From NCBI GenBank assembly GCA_037783545.1, contig JBBELK010000009.1, positions 496,001 through 560,000 on the forward strand: a DNA stretch of 64,000 nucleotides, written 5' to 3'. Positions 39,801-44,159 of the stretch are shown here, in pieces; position 1 is the stretch's first letter; each line of letters starts with the position of its first letter. Made by a program: the position numbers and the translations under genes. This DNA is from Henricia sp. BOLD:AAB3569 (Eukaryota; Echinodermata; Asteroidea; Spinulosida; Echinasteridae). The notes under the pieces were generated by a model that saw only the letters and a program-made list of their open reading frames with translations, was not told the origin of the DNA and did no database searches.

Positions 39801-42220
39801 ATACCGGTATCTAAGGAAGAATGTTGGTAAACTAGCATGAAGAAATGTTAGCTACTTGGATGCATCAATGCTTCAGCAAACCTTGAAAATCTATATTATG
39901 TACAAGTGAATGGTAACAAAGTCCCGTGCACTGGACTTTTTTAGAAAACCACCTTCGGTTGTCAATTTCCAACATGAAATACCATTTTAGATGGAAATAA
40001 ATTAATGTGGTGTTTGTTACCATTGCTATCAACACTTTGAGTAAGGTTTTTCTTGTCAACTCATGAAAAACAAAATTGGGTCATTGCAAATGATACAATG
40101 GGCCTTTAAAGTAAAACCTTTCCGAATTTTAAAAAGAGGAAGAAAAGAAAATCAAAAATTTAAAGAACTGAGAAGTTGATCATCACTTCAGACCTTGAGT
40201 ACAAAACATGTGAGACAGGCTGAACAAATTTCTATATATTTTCTCACATAATCTTGAAATGTTCTCCATCCTAATTTTTGTTTTCATTGAATCTGCACTT
40301 ACCGATGCTTGATGAGTCATTTAAAAAAGAAATTTCTGATCACAGGGTGCGAAATTAACGGTTGCCTGATTGCCCTTGACACCCAAAAATTCATCCGGGC
40401 AACCAATTGTTTTAAGCATAGTTGCCCGCCGGGCAACCTTATCAAAATTAACATGATTAAAATGGCTAAATTTCTACCTGCCAGAAACGAGTTGTTTTGT
40501 GTCCTTTCATTTAAATCACCGTCGCGGCAATGCCCTTGCGTGTTCTTCTTTTCGGTCTTTGGCACCCTGGATCGACTTCTCAACTCAAAAACAAAAGACC
40601 TTTATACTCACAAGTCTTTGGATATCTCTTCTTGCATCTTTCTTGAGTTGTTCAATCTCCCGCTGATGCTCTCCCCACTGTCGTCTCAAGTCTGCTGCCC
40701 TCTGTCGGTCCCCAGTCACCGCATCGTTTAGCTCCTCCTCAAGTTTCCTCTTGCCTCGTCTCAGCTCGTCCATCTCGGCTAGCAGTTTGCCGCGATCCAT
40801 CTCAAAACTCCTCTTAACTTCCTCCTTGGCCTCGCCCCAGACTTGCTGCTTAACTTTGAGGTAATGAGTCTCCCGCTCTCGCTGTGCTTCACCTTAGGTA
40901 AGAAATTTCACTAAAATTTCACTAAAAGTGCTCCAATCACAAATTTTTAGTTCATGTTAAGAGGCTTAAAAGAAGATGCAAGATTTTACTTCAATACCTG
41001 CACTATTTTTTTTACAGCTTATCTGTGGAAATAATTGAGTTTTTCCATCAAATTTGCACTTATGCACGTATCAATTGTCCCCACCCTCTCCCCCGTTAGG
41101 TGGGGGTTTGGTAATATTTTGACCCATTGAAATAAAAAAAGTGAGGAGGGCTAGGGGGAGGGAAACAATTGACATGTGCATTACCAAAGCTTGACGAGTA
41201 ATTTTAAATAAAAACATTCTGATCAACTTCTCAACCATATTTTCTTAATTCAAATTTTACTTTTGACACATGTACATGTATACAAAATGATTCCTACAAA
41301 AATGTTGGCCATGTAAAAAATCTTGGCATTTTTACTCACACTGATGCAATTACATGTAAGTTATTTGGTTGATATACTTGTGTATATGAAGTACCGGTAT
41401 CCTTTTTTGACATATTGCTCTTCATAAAAATTTGTTGAAACTCTTAGGCACAATGTCTCCCCAAGAAATAATAGGTTTAGAAATTGGTGTAACATAAATT
41501 TGAATAATGGCCGACACCCCAAATTCTTCACTTCAGAAAGTCACATACATGTACTACGCTGTTGTGGTGCACGCCATTGCATATCAACTAACAGTTTGGT
41601 TGCTTTAGGCATTCTTTCCTTAGGAGGTGAACACGGCGTTGATTCTGTACTTCACACCTACAGCGTGCACCACATAGCAACAAAAATTTAGTCTGTTCAA
41701 GTAGATACTAAGTGAGCATGTGATTGTGAAAGAGGTATGTCAGTACACCAAACGAAACACACAAAATGCTAATTTGCAAGCACACGTTTGTCCGTCATGG
41801 AGTGCGCCTTTAATAATGCAGCTTGTGAATCTACCTACCCTGGGTCCTAGCAAGCAGCTCTTGTTTCTGCTTTAAGATCCGATTGATCTCCTGGTCATGT
41901 TGCTTGGTGACCGACTCCCGAAGGCTGGCAAGTTCCCTCTGCTTCTCATGACCAAGTTTTGATCGCAACTCACTCAGCGACGATGTCGCTTTCTGCTGTT
42001 CCTGATCACGAACGCTCTTGATTTCCGCTTGCTTCTCGCGTCGCAGCTCCTTACCATGACCCTTTTCGGTTTCTAGATCCTTCTTTAGGTGGATGACGTG
42101 TGCTCGGAGTTCGTCAACGACAATTCGAAGATTGGCATTTTGTGCCTCTGGAGACGATCCTGGGACGTACATTTGCTTTGCCCCTTTTGGGGAAGCTCTT
42201 GGTATCTTTGAGTTTGACAT
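732..42220 (-). CDS. Giant coiled-coil protein with a JAKMIP (Marlin) N-terminus; gene continues past the left edge
   Basis: This entry joins the exons listed separately below; exon 1 starts at the ATG at 42220. Vertebrate JAKMIPs are coiled-coil proteins that bind microtubules and, through their C-terminus, Janus kinases or GABA-B receptor subunits; that is family knowledge. Seen here: the N-terminal half of the JAKMIP pattern is conserved in order (ADLR.QW..HQ.EI, KDRVI.ELDKELG, PLIEKNKR, and KDQNELLEFR near codon 564). After that block the vertebrate C-terminal region is not seen. The frame instead runs through exons 9-16 with matching intron phases: a very long Glu/Lys/Gln-rich coiled coil, a small non-coiled domain, a Pro/Ser-rich region and more coiled coil. 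The exon lengths sum to 8,646 bases, 2,882 codons, without a stop. No signal peptide or membrane segment is seen. Joining the JAKMIP part to the rest as one transcript is inference from phase and strand; two adjacent genes remain possible. One JAKMIP segment between exons 7 and 8 was not found. Confidence 0.72.
942..1113. mobile_element. Tc1-type MITE with Sleeping Beauty-like ends
   Basis: A 172-bp element with inverted ends starting TACAGTTGAAGTCAGAAGT and its mirror on the right (ACTTCCGACTTCAACTGTA). The motif CAGTTGAAGTCGGAAGT is the well-known end of Tc1 elements of the Sleeping Beauty type. No transposase is present inside. Confidence 0.8.
1153..1516 (-). mobile_element. tRNA-derived SINE, family C copy 1
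   Basis: Minus-strand SINE. At its right end is a tRNA Ser/Leu-like head (GTGGCCGAGT A-box region and GGATTCGAA B-box-like sequence), and at its left end a tail ending in ATT repeats. It matches copies at 6979 and 56052, all in the same orientation. Confidence 0.8.
2010..2120. repeat. Fragment of the TTAAAGGCC-ended MITE family
   Basis: The segment with AAGAAGAATGCTGGTTAACT and CTGAGGAAATGTCAGCTA matches the interior of the element at 39736-40110 and its relatives. No clear ends remain. Confidence 0.55.
2265..2369 (-). CDS. Giant coiled-coil gene, exon 15
   Basis: Acceptor CTTAG, donor GTCAGT, 35 codons, phase 0. It encodes basic/acidic coiled coil (LQTKDVDLQDKERQVALLK, KRKEREVVQLTTK). Confidence 0.83.
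2571..2945 (-). mobile_element. MITE carrying a transposase-like first exon, copy 1
   Basis: A 375-bp element with ends ATTGATTGCTTTCCGGTGACG and ...CAGAAAGCAATCAAT. On the minus strand it holds the same start-exon-like stretch as copies at 24951 and 34723, here damaged: the ATG is GTG and the donor GT is CT. Confidence 0.72.
3157..3795 (+). mobile_element. SINE family D copy 1, split by an inserted MITE
   Basis: Left part (CAGGGAATCACCAGAAC... GGTTGACGAGGCAA) and right part (ATTAAGCGTCTTGCCCA) both match the intact relative at 59161-59420. The 445-bp MITE at 3298-3742 lies between them. Confidence 0.65.
3298..3742 (+). mobile_element. MITE with AATGCATAGTTCCGA ends, copy 1
   Basis: Inverted ends AATGCATAGTTCCGA and TCGGAACTATGCATT. 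The interior holds a short basic reading frame starting MCSQAIAKKWRHKRTKQRDS. A close copy in the same orientation lies at 18869-19303. Confidence 0.72.
3820..3915 (-). CDS. Giant coiled-coil gene, exon 14
   Basis: Acceptor TGCAG, donor GTAAGA, 32 codons, phase 0. EKEELVKELRQSEDNLKKKL then RDYGDLRPLKIQ continues the coiled coil that starts at the end of exon 13. Confidence 0.85.
4172..5014. mobile_element. Degenerate hAT-like element rich in GACTCGG repeats
   Basis: Both ends are built of GGACTCGGACTC units in opposite orientation, and the right end reads ACTCGACTACAGCCCTGGA. The interior is A/T-rich with another element nested at 4323-4631. Related GACTCGG or GACTTGG sequence is at 18845-19680 and 46115-46335. 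The class assignment is an inference from the CAGGGCTGTAGT-type end. Confidence 0.5.
4323..4631. mobile_element. Foldback MITE with about 75-bp arms, nested
   Basis: Near-perfect inverted arms begin TATGTGACGGGCTCTAGG on the left and end CCGAGAGCCCGTCACATA on the right. Between them is a small direct repeat, CCTGGAATGTCTGTGTT. Confidence 0.82.
5366..6807 (-). CDS. Giant coiled-coil gene, exon 13 (domain, proline/serine-rich tail)
   Basis: Acceptor TTTCAG, donor GTAGGA, 1,442 bases, phase 1 in and phase 0 out. The first 60 or so residues (TLKEFLESLPYG, GKHYFVEFNKLFIGK, KAKLLRRL) look like a compact domain together with exon 12. Next comes a basic patch (PEKKRKKPS), an acidic Trp/Pro segment (LPWDPPPDIDWETAKIWPP) and a long disordered region with two related motifs: DSLSEDPPPLPNGSPP and DESLDRPPPLPKTSPP. 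PPPLP cores are typical SH3 or EVH1 ligands, so a partner-binding role is possible. The exon ends in renewed coiled coil (LSRLKTSIDTMEKQLK). No family match is recognised. Confidence 0.88.
6979..7334 (-). mobile_element. tRNA-derived SINE, family C copy 2
   Basis: Same layout as the copy at 1153: ATT-repeat tail on the left, tRNA-like head on the right with GGATTCGAACCCGCAACC read on the plus strand. Confidence 0.85.
7665..7806. mobile_element. Foldback element, GGCACAGGCTCGTCAGC family, copy 1
   Basis: Nearly palindromic over 142 bp: TTAAAGGCACAGGCTCGTCA at the left and its mirror at the right. Relatives are at 11208, 44160 and 52429. Confidence 0.85.
7807..8276. mobile_element. Harbinger-like MITE with GTTTACACT ends
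   Basis: Left end GCCTGTTTACACTTGATTC, right end GAGTGTAAACACGG. Sub-terminal inverted motifs (GATCAGACCCGGGTCTGATT) recur in the fragment at 33003. The class is inferred from end type only. Confidence 0.5.
8472..8574 (-). CDS. Giant coiled-coil gene, exon 12 (non-coiled domain, first part)
   Basis: Acceptor CCCCCAG, donor GTGATG, 103 bases, phase 0 in and phase 1 out. It encodes about 34 residues including GNRKAQCINEGSQTG and YIPNECLLATVLIG. These are hydrophobic and not heptad-like, so they probably form the start of a small folded domain completed by exon 13. The family is not recognised. A SINE tail lies about 65 bases beyond the donor. Confidence 0.7.
8799..9126. mobile_element. Foldback MITE with TAGGGCAATTCCGG ends
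   Basis: Arms of about 90 bp: TAGGGCAATTCCGG and the AATGCTTCACGTATTCAAGT region are mirrored on the right (CCGGAATTGCCCTA). The flanking TA suggests a TA target site. Confidence 0.8.
9127..9621. other. A/T-rich intron, nothing recognised
   Basis: Intron of the giant gene between exons 12 and 11. No open frame, RNA or clear repeat seen. Confidence 0.5.
9622..10067. mobile_element. MITE with GGGTAATTCCCAAAATTAGG ends
   Basis: The left end reads GGGTAATTCCCAAAATTAGG and the right end is its mirror, CCTAATTTTGGGAATTACCC. No coding content is seen. Confidence 0.8.
10467..10995. mobile_element. MITE with GGGTCATTCCATG ends, copy 1
   Basis: Ends ATGGGTCATTCCATGAAGTT and AACTTCATGGAATGACCCAT. The interior is unrelated to that of the copies at 27837 and 30799, which share the ends. 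Confidence 0.8.
11208..11526. mobile_element. Foldback element, CAGGCTCGTCA family, long variant
   Basis: Ends ATAGGCTCGTCAATGCGC and GTATTGACGAGCCT match the 142-bp copy at 7665, but about 180 bp of extra sequence sits between the arms. Confidence 0.7.
11816..16174 (-). CDS. Giant coiled-coil gene, exon 11: single 4.36-kb exon
   Basis: Acceptor GCCCAG, donor GTCAGT, 1,453 open codons, phase 0 at both ends. The sequence is almost entirely Glu/Lys/Gln/Leu heptads, so a long rod is expected, with short breaks such as IPSSCDVTEP and Ser/Asn-rich pieces near DPSSQGDFDNQESSG. A motif of the form LQ.R..E..ER...YEET.AQAD recurs at exon residues about 621, 791 and 950, spaced 160-170 residues. Coding density is certain; what the rod binds is not visible. 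Long single exons of this kind are common in golgin- and centrosome-type rods, which does not identify it. Confidence 0.92.
16245..16783 (+). mobile_element. MITE with TAAAGGCCC ends, copy 1
   Basis: Left end CTAAAGGCCCAGTGGATCAT, right end TCATCTACAGGGCCTTTAAA. It lies in the intron between exons 10 and 11. A close copy lies inverted at 22387-22923. Confidence 0.82.
17045..17553 (+). mobile_element. MITE with GTATACATGATTGGTA ends and a GCGAAGTGG minisatellite, copy 1
   Basis: Ends GTATACATGATTGGTA and TACCAATGATGTATAC. The middle holds many degenerate units of the form GGGGCGAAATGG and ACTTGGGCGAAATGG in both orientations. A perfect hairpin, TTTTCGTCT-CATA-AGACGAAAA, follows. Confidence 0.82.
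17788..18304 (-). CDS. Giant coiled-coil gene, exon 10
   Basis: Acceptor TTTGTAG, donor GTGGGC, 517 bases, ends in phase 0. A polar linker (EQTRKPDSQLSLSLEENEQG) leads into coiled coil: HVLERKVEQLQTEKESLEAK, then LNERIQELQRSEQSLLDRVA. A tRNA-derived SINE lies about 120 bases upstream of the acceptor. Confidence 0.83.
18420..18545 (-). mobile_element. tRNA-derived SINE, family A copy
   Basis: The minus strand reads a tRNA-like head: CCAGCTCAGTGGTTGAGTGG (A box) and GGGTTCAAGTCCCACC (B box). Matching heads are at 45818 and, degenerate, at 27360. It is not a functional tRNA, since the family is repeated with a shared 5' leader (GAACCGGCC..). Confidence 0.7.
18845..19680. repeat. GACTCGG-rich hAT-like remnant interrupted by a MITE
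   Basis: GGACTCGGACTCAAG before 18869 and ACTCTGACTCGGACTC after 19303 resemble the ends of the element at 4172. The A/T-rich middle also resembles it (CCTCCCAAAGAAA, TTTCTCGGCCTAAAG). Confidence 0.55.
18869..19303 (+). mobile_element. MITE with AATGCATAGTTCCGA ends, copy 2
   Basis: Same ends and interior as 3298-3742, with a small deletion in the basic reading frame (after CATTGGAG). It is inserted in the GACTCGG-rich remnant. Confidence 0.72.
19702..19940 (-). CDS. Giant coiled-coil gene, exon 9
   Basis: Acceptor AACCAG, donor GTAAGC. It starts in phase 0 and ends in phase 2 (TGG CA). It encodes about 79 residues of coiled coil, RVPDLEQIKAHLQTNIHNLE onward, ending LKKLEECSESW. The phase fits exon 10 exactly, giving W-Q-E-E-K across the junction. 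No family beyond generic coiled coil is recognised. Confidence 0.8.
20105..20352 (+). repeat. Foldback family AA, right arm
   Basis: Matches the right arm of the complete 442-bp element at 35491: GTTACGAGAGTATATTGG, then GGGTTTTTAGAAAGGCATG, and ending CCCCCTTTACTGTGGAAAG. Confidence 0.75.
20353..22386. other. Intron without recognised features
   Basis: A/T-rich part of the intron between exons 8 and 9. A roughly 60-bp stretch is repeated at 21360-21440 and 21510-21590 (GGATcATTTCTGAGACATTT, then GACAGGACCG), suggesting a local duplication. No gene is seen. Confidence 0.5.
22387..22923 (-). mobile_element. MITE with TAAAGGCCC ends, copy 2 (inverted)
   Basis: Reverse complement of the element at 16245-16783, with about the same length and high identity by eye. 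Together the two copies flank exons 9 and 10 of the giant gene. Confidence 0.82.
23322..23757 (-). mobile_element. MITE with GTATACATGATTGGTA ends, copy 2 (inverted)
   Basis: Starts CATGATTGGTATCTCGAAAA and ends GGTTTACCAATCATGTAC, the reverse of the 17045 copy. The AGACGAAAA hairpin and a shorter GCGAAGTGG array are retained. Confidence 0.8.
23758..24721. other. Intron stretch, nothing recognised
   Basis: Sequence between a MITE and exon 8 of the giant gene. A short exact inverted repeat, CCGTCCCTCACGCGTGAGGG, lies near 24165. No gene is seen. Confidence 0.45.
24722..24877 (-). CDS. JAKMIP-like gene, exon 8 (last clear JAKMIP block)
   Basis: Acceptor CCCAG, donor GTAAGG, 52 codons, phase 0. 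WQLQDSKDQNELLEFRILEL is almost identical to human JAKMIP1 LQDARDQNELLEFRNLEL. Downstream of this point the vertebrate C-terminal region is absent, and the exon ends with MPEPSLDDRDKTSE. Confidence 0.88.
24951..25330 (-). mobile_element. MITE carrying a transposase-like first exon, copy 2
   Basis: Left end ATTGATTGCTTTCCGGTG is intact; the right end is lost after GACCGGTGACACCCAAAC. The minus strand has an intact ATG, 13 codons reading MAQQHKARLSNRG, and a GTAAGT donor. Confidence 0.72.
25626..25690 (-). CDS. Possible small exon between exons 7 and 8 of the JAKMIP-like gene
   Basis: AAACAG acceptor and GTGAGA donor bound 65 bases that read DIGDDQSLSKQSSDDLANKF in one frame. This is acidic/Ser-rich like the linker before human LTKEYQALQRAYALL. 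The length is not a multiple of three while exons 7 and 8 are both phase 0, so it could only be used with a second, unseen exon of complementary length. It could be chance. Confidence 0.3.
26554..26751 (-). CDS. JAKMIP-like gene, exon 7 (linker)
   Basis: Acceptor CACCAG, donor GTAATA, 66 codons, phase 0. The start EKDRLQRSPP continues the JAKMIP pattern DREKLIRRK. The rest is a low-complexity Ser/Pro/acidic linker (PIPRPRSGSLSALSVEEEGD), likely disordered, in the place of the human MDSETSSMASFRTD linker. Confidence 0.82.
27115..27295. repeat. Foldback family AA fragment
   Basis: Contains CACTCGTAACCGGGACGG mirrored by CCGTCCCGGTTACGAG, followed by the right-arm end CCCCCTTTACCGTGGAAAG. Confidence 0.7.
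27360..27432 (-). repeat. Degenerate SINE family A head
   Basis: Reads GTGATCAAGTGGTTAAGTAC on the minus strand with the family leader TTTGAACCAGCC. It lies just upstream in transcript sense of nothing coding and some 20 bases beyond the donor of exon 6. Confidence 0.5.
27453..27659 (-). CDS. JAKMIP-like gene, exon 6
   Basis: Acceptor TTGTAG, donor GTGAGG, 69 codons, phase 0. It encodes RERENQSL-type coiled coil then REEELRKLRVEVQEQFLEIV. The latter corresponds to the JAKMIP block EEREVEFLKLQVIEQQNIID. Confidence 0.85.
27837..28242. mobile_element. MITE with GGGTCATTCCATG ends, copy 2
   Basis: Ends GGGGTCATTCCATGAGGTTG and CAACCTCGTGGTATGACCC are inverted. The interior differs from the copy at 10467. 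Confidence 0.75.
28689..28841 (-). CDS. JAKMIP-like gene, exon 5
   Basis: Acceptor TACCAG, donor GTAAAT, 51 codons, phase 0. It encodes TPLIEKNKRLLRKIKDLEQ, aligning with human LKPLVEKNKRMNKKNEDL, then the KALTEENQKL coiled coil. Confidence 0.88.
28960..29125. mobile_element. Palindromic MITE, GGATTAAAAGTGGG ends, copy 1
   Basis: Inverted arms include GGATTAAAAGTGGGTTTGG and AACCGGATAAAGGCCTGG, with a GGCCCAAGCC centre. A second copy is at 49920, and partial sequence is at 4021 and 58360. Confidence 0.8.
29425..29512. repeat. Repeat terminus next to the exon 4 donor
   Basis: The AGGATGCGTAAACTGTCTAA / TTTATGAATA stretch recurs at 5300-5345 beside the donor of exon 13. The left part (CGTTTAAAACCGGCC) resembles the palindromic MITE family. 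Confidence 0.5.
29521..29634 (-). CDS. JAKMIP-like gene, exon 4
   Basis: Acceptor TACAG, donor GTACGA, 38 codons, phase 0. KMADLNLTLRKLEDKNKQLV matches the human JAKMIP pattern KIAELNSVIRKLEDRNTLL. A repeat terminus starts within about 20 bases of the donor. Confidence 0.88.
30055..30128 (+). repeat. Foldback family AA, short right-arm fragment
   Basis: TTTTTGGGAAAATATGGTCT then GCTCCCTTTACCGTGGAGAG matches the outer right arm of the 35491 element. Confidence 0.6.
30360..30560 (-). CDS. JAKMIP-like gene, exon 3
   Basis: Acceptor TTTCAG, donor GTGAGT, phase 0 at both ends, 67 codons. It encodes KDRVISELDKELGHKSGYSQ and QNEKDAL, a strong JAKMIP signature. An Ala/Pro-rich stretch (SSAAPPPPDS) follows where the human protein carries a short linker. 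The intron before it is about 10 kb. Confidence 0.88.
30799..31373. mobile_element. MITE with GGGTCTTTCCAT / ATGGAATGACCC ends, copy 3
   Basis: Ends TGGGTCTTTCCATAAAAACA and TGTTTTCATGGAATGACCCA. It belongs by its ends to the 10467 family. Confidence 0.72.
31456..31734. mobile_element. Foldback element, CCAATTTCATGGCACTGTTT arms
   Basis: CCAATTTCATGGCACTGTTTA at the left is mirrored by AACAGTGCCATGAAATTGG at the right, and internal motifs (GTTACCGCTACAGTATTTCATGG) are partly mirrored. No second copy is seen in the window. Confidence 0.7.
32637..32890 (-). repeat. Foldback family AA, left arm
   Basis: TCTTTCCACAGTAAAGGGGG through ACGCTCGTAACCGGGACGG matches the left arm of the complete copy. 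The right arm is missing and a SINE tail (GGCGCTATATAAGATTG) follows. Confidence 0.75.
33003..33183. repeat. Fragment of the GTTTACACT-ended element
   Basis: CGAATCAGACCCGGGACTGATT and CAACTCGCCTTTTTGAAAAT match the element at 7807 in reverse. It ends GAGTGTAAACGGGTC. Confidence 0.6.
33805..34360 (+). pseudogene. Tc1/mariner transposon remnant with broken transposase
   Basis: Ends TACACTACCCATAAAAACTTTGG-type on the left and the mirror on the right, bounded by TA. Inside, the plus strand near 33960-34010 encodes WPAQSPDLNPIE, the Tc1 transposase signature around its third acidic catalytic residue. Only a C-terminal piece survives, and several stops and frame breaks follow. It is not functional. 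Confidence 0.85.
34723..35018 (+). mobile_element. MITE carrying a transposase-like first exon, copy 3 (inverted)
   Basis: Right end CCGGAAAGCAATCAAT is intact. The plus strand has CCATGGCGCAACAACATAAA, then a GTAAGT after AACAGAG, so start codon and splice donor are both preserved here. Confidence 0.72.
35491..35932. mobile_element. Foldback element AA, complete copy
   Basis: About 220-bp arms in near-perfect inverted orientation: GTCTTTCCACGGAAAAGGGG at the left and CCCCCTTTACTGTGGAAA at the right, meeting at CCGGGACGGCC / GTCCGTCCTGG. No coding content. Partial copies lie at 20105, 27115, 30055, 32637, 55050 and 59911. Confidence 0.88.
36209..36230. repeat. CT microsatellite
   Basis: Eleven or so uninterrupted TC repeats in the large intron between exons 2 and 3. 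Confidence 0.95.
36975..37065. repeat. Poly-C/poly-G tract with hairpin potential
   Basis: Long C runs followed by eight or nine A and a G-rich mirror (AAAAAAAGGGGGAGGGG). The minus strand has the G runs needed for quadruplex or triplex forms. Length here is prone to assembly error. Confidence 0.85.
37334..37403 (+). other. Exon-like 70-base segment of unknown origin
   Basis: A TGTGCAG acceptor and GTGAGT donor bound a stretch reading RLRKNRDLLKFKLFKSSLDC in one frame, on the strand opposite to the host intron. No other exon nearby fits it. It may be a captured exon in a transposon or a chance open frame. Confidence 0.25.
38309..38988 (+). mobile_element. Harbinger-like element with broken Myb/SANT-type frame
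   Basis: Inverted ends AGGCTTTTTCACACTATGAA and TTCATAGTGTAAAAAGGCCT, with GACCCGTGTTG repeats near both. Around 38655-38765 the plus strand reads TWSEEEVAA in one frame and then AIWTDNSIQNQLDGTTRN in the next, the pattern of Myb/SANT-like proteins of PIF/Harbinger transposons, with a one-base frame break between. The transposase itself is absent. Confidence 0.6.
39290..39600. repeat. Degenerate fragment of the TTAAAGGCC-ended family
   Basis: CAATTGTCTGCAG and GTTATCATTGCAATGATTGCT, then ACAACACTTTTAGTGG-like sequence, resemble the interior of 39736-40110. A Tc1-type end (TACAGTTGAGGTCAGAAGTT) follows at 39608. Confidence 0.45.
39736..40110 (+). mobile_element. MITE with TTAAAGGCCC ends, copy 3
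   Basis: Left end TTAAAGGCCCTATGTATCAT, right end GATACAATGGGCCTTTAA. The interior shares CATCAATGCTTCAGCAAACC with the inverted copy at 44999. Confidence 0.8.
40342..40571. mobile_element. Short hAT-like element, CAGGGTGCGAAATTAA end
   Basis: Left end CAGGGTGCGAAATTAACGG, right end TTTGGCACCCTGG, with an internal GTTGCCCGCCGGGCAAC hairpin. It lies within 35 bases of the exon 2 donor. The hAT assignment rests on the CAGGG end only. Confidence 0.55.
40612..40892 (-). CDS. JAKMIP-like gene, exon 2
   Basis: Acceptor CTAAG, donor GTGAGT. It enters in phase 1 and leaves in phase 0. It encodes coiled coil with RAADLRRQWGEHQREIEQLK then KKDARRDIQRL, which lines up with human JAKMIP1 around ADLRAAYQAHQDEVHRIK. 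An hAT-like remnant lies about 35 bases downstream of the donor. Confidence 0.88.
41040..41838. other. Intron 1 of the giant gene, mostly unrecognised
   Basis: ATCAATTGTCCCCACCC / GGGGGAGGGAAACAATTGA at 41070-41175 forms an inverted-repeat element of about 100 bp. The remainder holds a weak mirror (GTTGTGGTGCACGCC / GCGTGCACCACATAGCAAC) and no coding sequence. Confidence 0.5.
41839..42220 (-). CDS. JAKMIP-like gene, exon 1 (start codon)
   Basis: The ATG at 42220-42218 opens a protein beginning MSNSKIPRASPKG. The frame upstream stays open but the next start-like codon is only TTG, so this ATG was chosen. A short upstream ORF (MKSGLSLH, then stop) overlaps the leader in another frame. The exon encodes the head of the JAKMIP coiled coil (VDELRAHVIHLKKDLE and KQRELASLRESVTKQHDQE, matching the human pattern L.ALREGLIRQHEQE). 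It ends in phase 1 at the donor GTAGGT. Confidence 0.85.
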
Positions 42221-43317
42221 TGTTTCAATTTTTTGCTTCAATGTAGGCTTAGCCCCGACTTCATTTCATTAATTTACAAACAAATGTAGCCTAGCTCAGC
42301 TCAACAAAATCAATCCTCTTTTGTTGAACTCAACCCATTATAAAACCAGAAGTTTACCAACATCGCGACACTGAATTAGGTCACTTCAATCACAGTACGT
42401 ACGCGAATCTCTCTGCGGTTGCATGCTTGGATTTTCATCGGCGGTTTCCACTGTTTTTGCGGAGGAACAATCATATAATCCTGACCACTTCGCAGCCGTC
42501 ATGGCCGGCCGTACAGTACAGACAGTCAACATGTCACACGTCCGTTGCCGACGACGCTTTCACGGTGAATGAACTGCATGGTATGCAATGTCATTGGTAA
42601 CCTTGTATTTTGAACTTGAACCATTATGTTTCGCCGAGTACCAGGCACAAAGATTGACAGCTCCTTCAAGAGAGGGCGCTATTTTTGTAAACAAGAAAGC
42701 ACGTGGTGGCCATTTCCTCTGTGGCCAAGCTGATTGCAAAATGAGTCGATGTATTAATTTCTTTTCATCAAATTCGAGGGAAAAATACGGGTGTTTAACT
42801 CTCCTGGGGTTCAGTTAATGAATATCTGAAAAAGCAAGAAAATATGGTTCTTGAAATAATTTTACATGCTACTCCAGATGAAACATTGTCGGCTCATAGA
42901 TTATTGAAATGTTCGTGTAGACTGTAATTTGATGAAATATTTAGATTATAATTGCCGGCAGACAATCACTAATTTTGTTTACAGGAAGTTTAGAATACCG
43001 AGTGTTCTCACACTATTACAGGGCACTAACTCTCTCGTGTTTGTCGATCCTCTAGAAGAAGGAAGAGAACAATAGAGCCACATGTAGAAACCACAAGAAT
43101 GTTTCAGGTGTAGCAGGCGATTGTGTTGTTCTCTCCCCTTCTCCAAGAGGATAAAATATATGCAGCATAAGCCATGTATCGCTACAAGTATTGCTGTAAT
43201 TCAGCTCCCCTTTAACAAGCTGGCATTTACCCCAACCCCTTCTATTGTTCCCCCATTGTCTCAAACATCCAAGGAATTTAAAGGAATTCTTTTAATTTTT
43301 AGGGGCGAGTTGGTGCG
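42221..43317. other. 5' flank of the giant gene
   Basis: Contains the 5' leader and presumably the promoter of the minus-strand giant gene. No TATA box can be assigned. Richer in CG dinucleotides at 42480-42570 than the surroundings. No other gene is seen. Confidence 0.45.
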
Positions 43318-43723
43318 TTAAAGTTGCACTCTCGATGTCCGATTTTAGGCCGATTTGAGCGTCAAAATATTTTTTTAAAGCTAAATTGATATTTTTCTAG
43401 AATAGAAAAAATTATCAGCTTTCATTCAAGTTGGTACCAAGGACGTAAAATTCCGTCAAGGATTAATGCCAGTCGATTAAAAACAAGAAATAATAAAAGA
43501 CAGGGTTATGACGTAAATGTACATGTGCGCATTGTCACATACTATGTACACATGAGCGTATGCGCAAATGTACATGTGAAGCCCATTTGAAGAAAAAGAC
43601 TTGTCGGAAATTTAAGTTTTATATATTTTTCGTTACAGAGACACATAAGCTTTCTAAATTCGTTCGCTTGTGTGAATTAATTTTCTTAATCCTTTCACCA
43701 AAACACGGACAGTGCAACTTTAA
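43318..43723. mobile_element. MITE with TTAAAGTTGCACT ends
   Basis: TTAAAGTTGCACT at the left and AGTGCAACTTTAA at the right, 406 bp apart. The interior is A/T-rich and noncoding. Confidence 0.72.
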
Positions 43724-43896
43724 CAAAAGGGAATTGTGTTGAGGTATAGGGGCGTTAGGGGGGAGTGGTGCGTCCCTCTGTTACATATCGTACTATCGTG
43801 CTGGGTATCGAGGATAAACACGCAAGTGTTGGAGACCAGTAACGATGTAGAACAACCCTATGGAAGTTCACAATTGTTGATGTTTGTAGATCCTAT

Positions 43897-44026
43897 ATAG
43901 ACCCTTTGCACGGGCGGCCATGACGGGGCAGTCACATTGTCACGCACAGGTAGGCTTTTTGTGGATCTATTGTCACATCATTTAAAATCTGCCCCCTGTC
44001 ATGGCCGCCGATGCAAAGGGTCTTAT
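43897..44026. mobile_element. Foldback MITE, CATGGCCGCC family, copy 1
   Basis: Mirror arms AGACCCTTTGCACGGGCGGC and GCCGCCGATGCAAAGGGTCT, with TGTCACA motifs inside. A second copy is at 51323. Confidence 0.8.
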
Positions 44027-44159
44027 ACTAGGTTTATAAGAAAAATGCAGTTTTGAAAACTTGTTGCATGCGCTGCTCATCAGATTTTATCTTCCTGTCT
44101 CAGGGCTGTTGCTCCCATACCGAGTTCAGCAACAGCCTGGAGACAGAAAGATGATTAGA

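Noticed and set aside
40309-40731. 140-codon plus-strand frame
   Set aside because: It spans an hAT-like remnant and the reverse of exon 2; no domain.
44090-44125. Possible last PCGF1 exon after a TCTCCAG acceptor, reading AVAELGMGATALRQEDKI then stop
   Set aside because: It does not match the conserved PLLL.YSV C-terminus and lies beside a foldback repeat.
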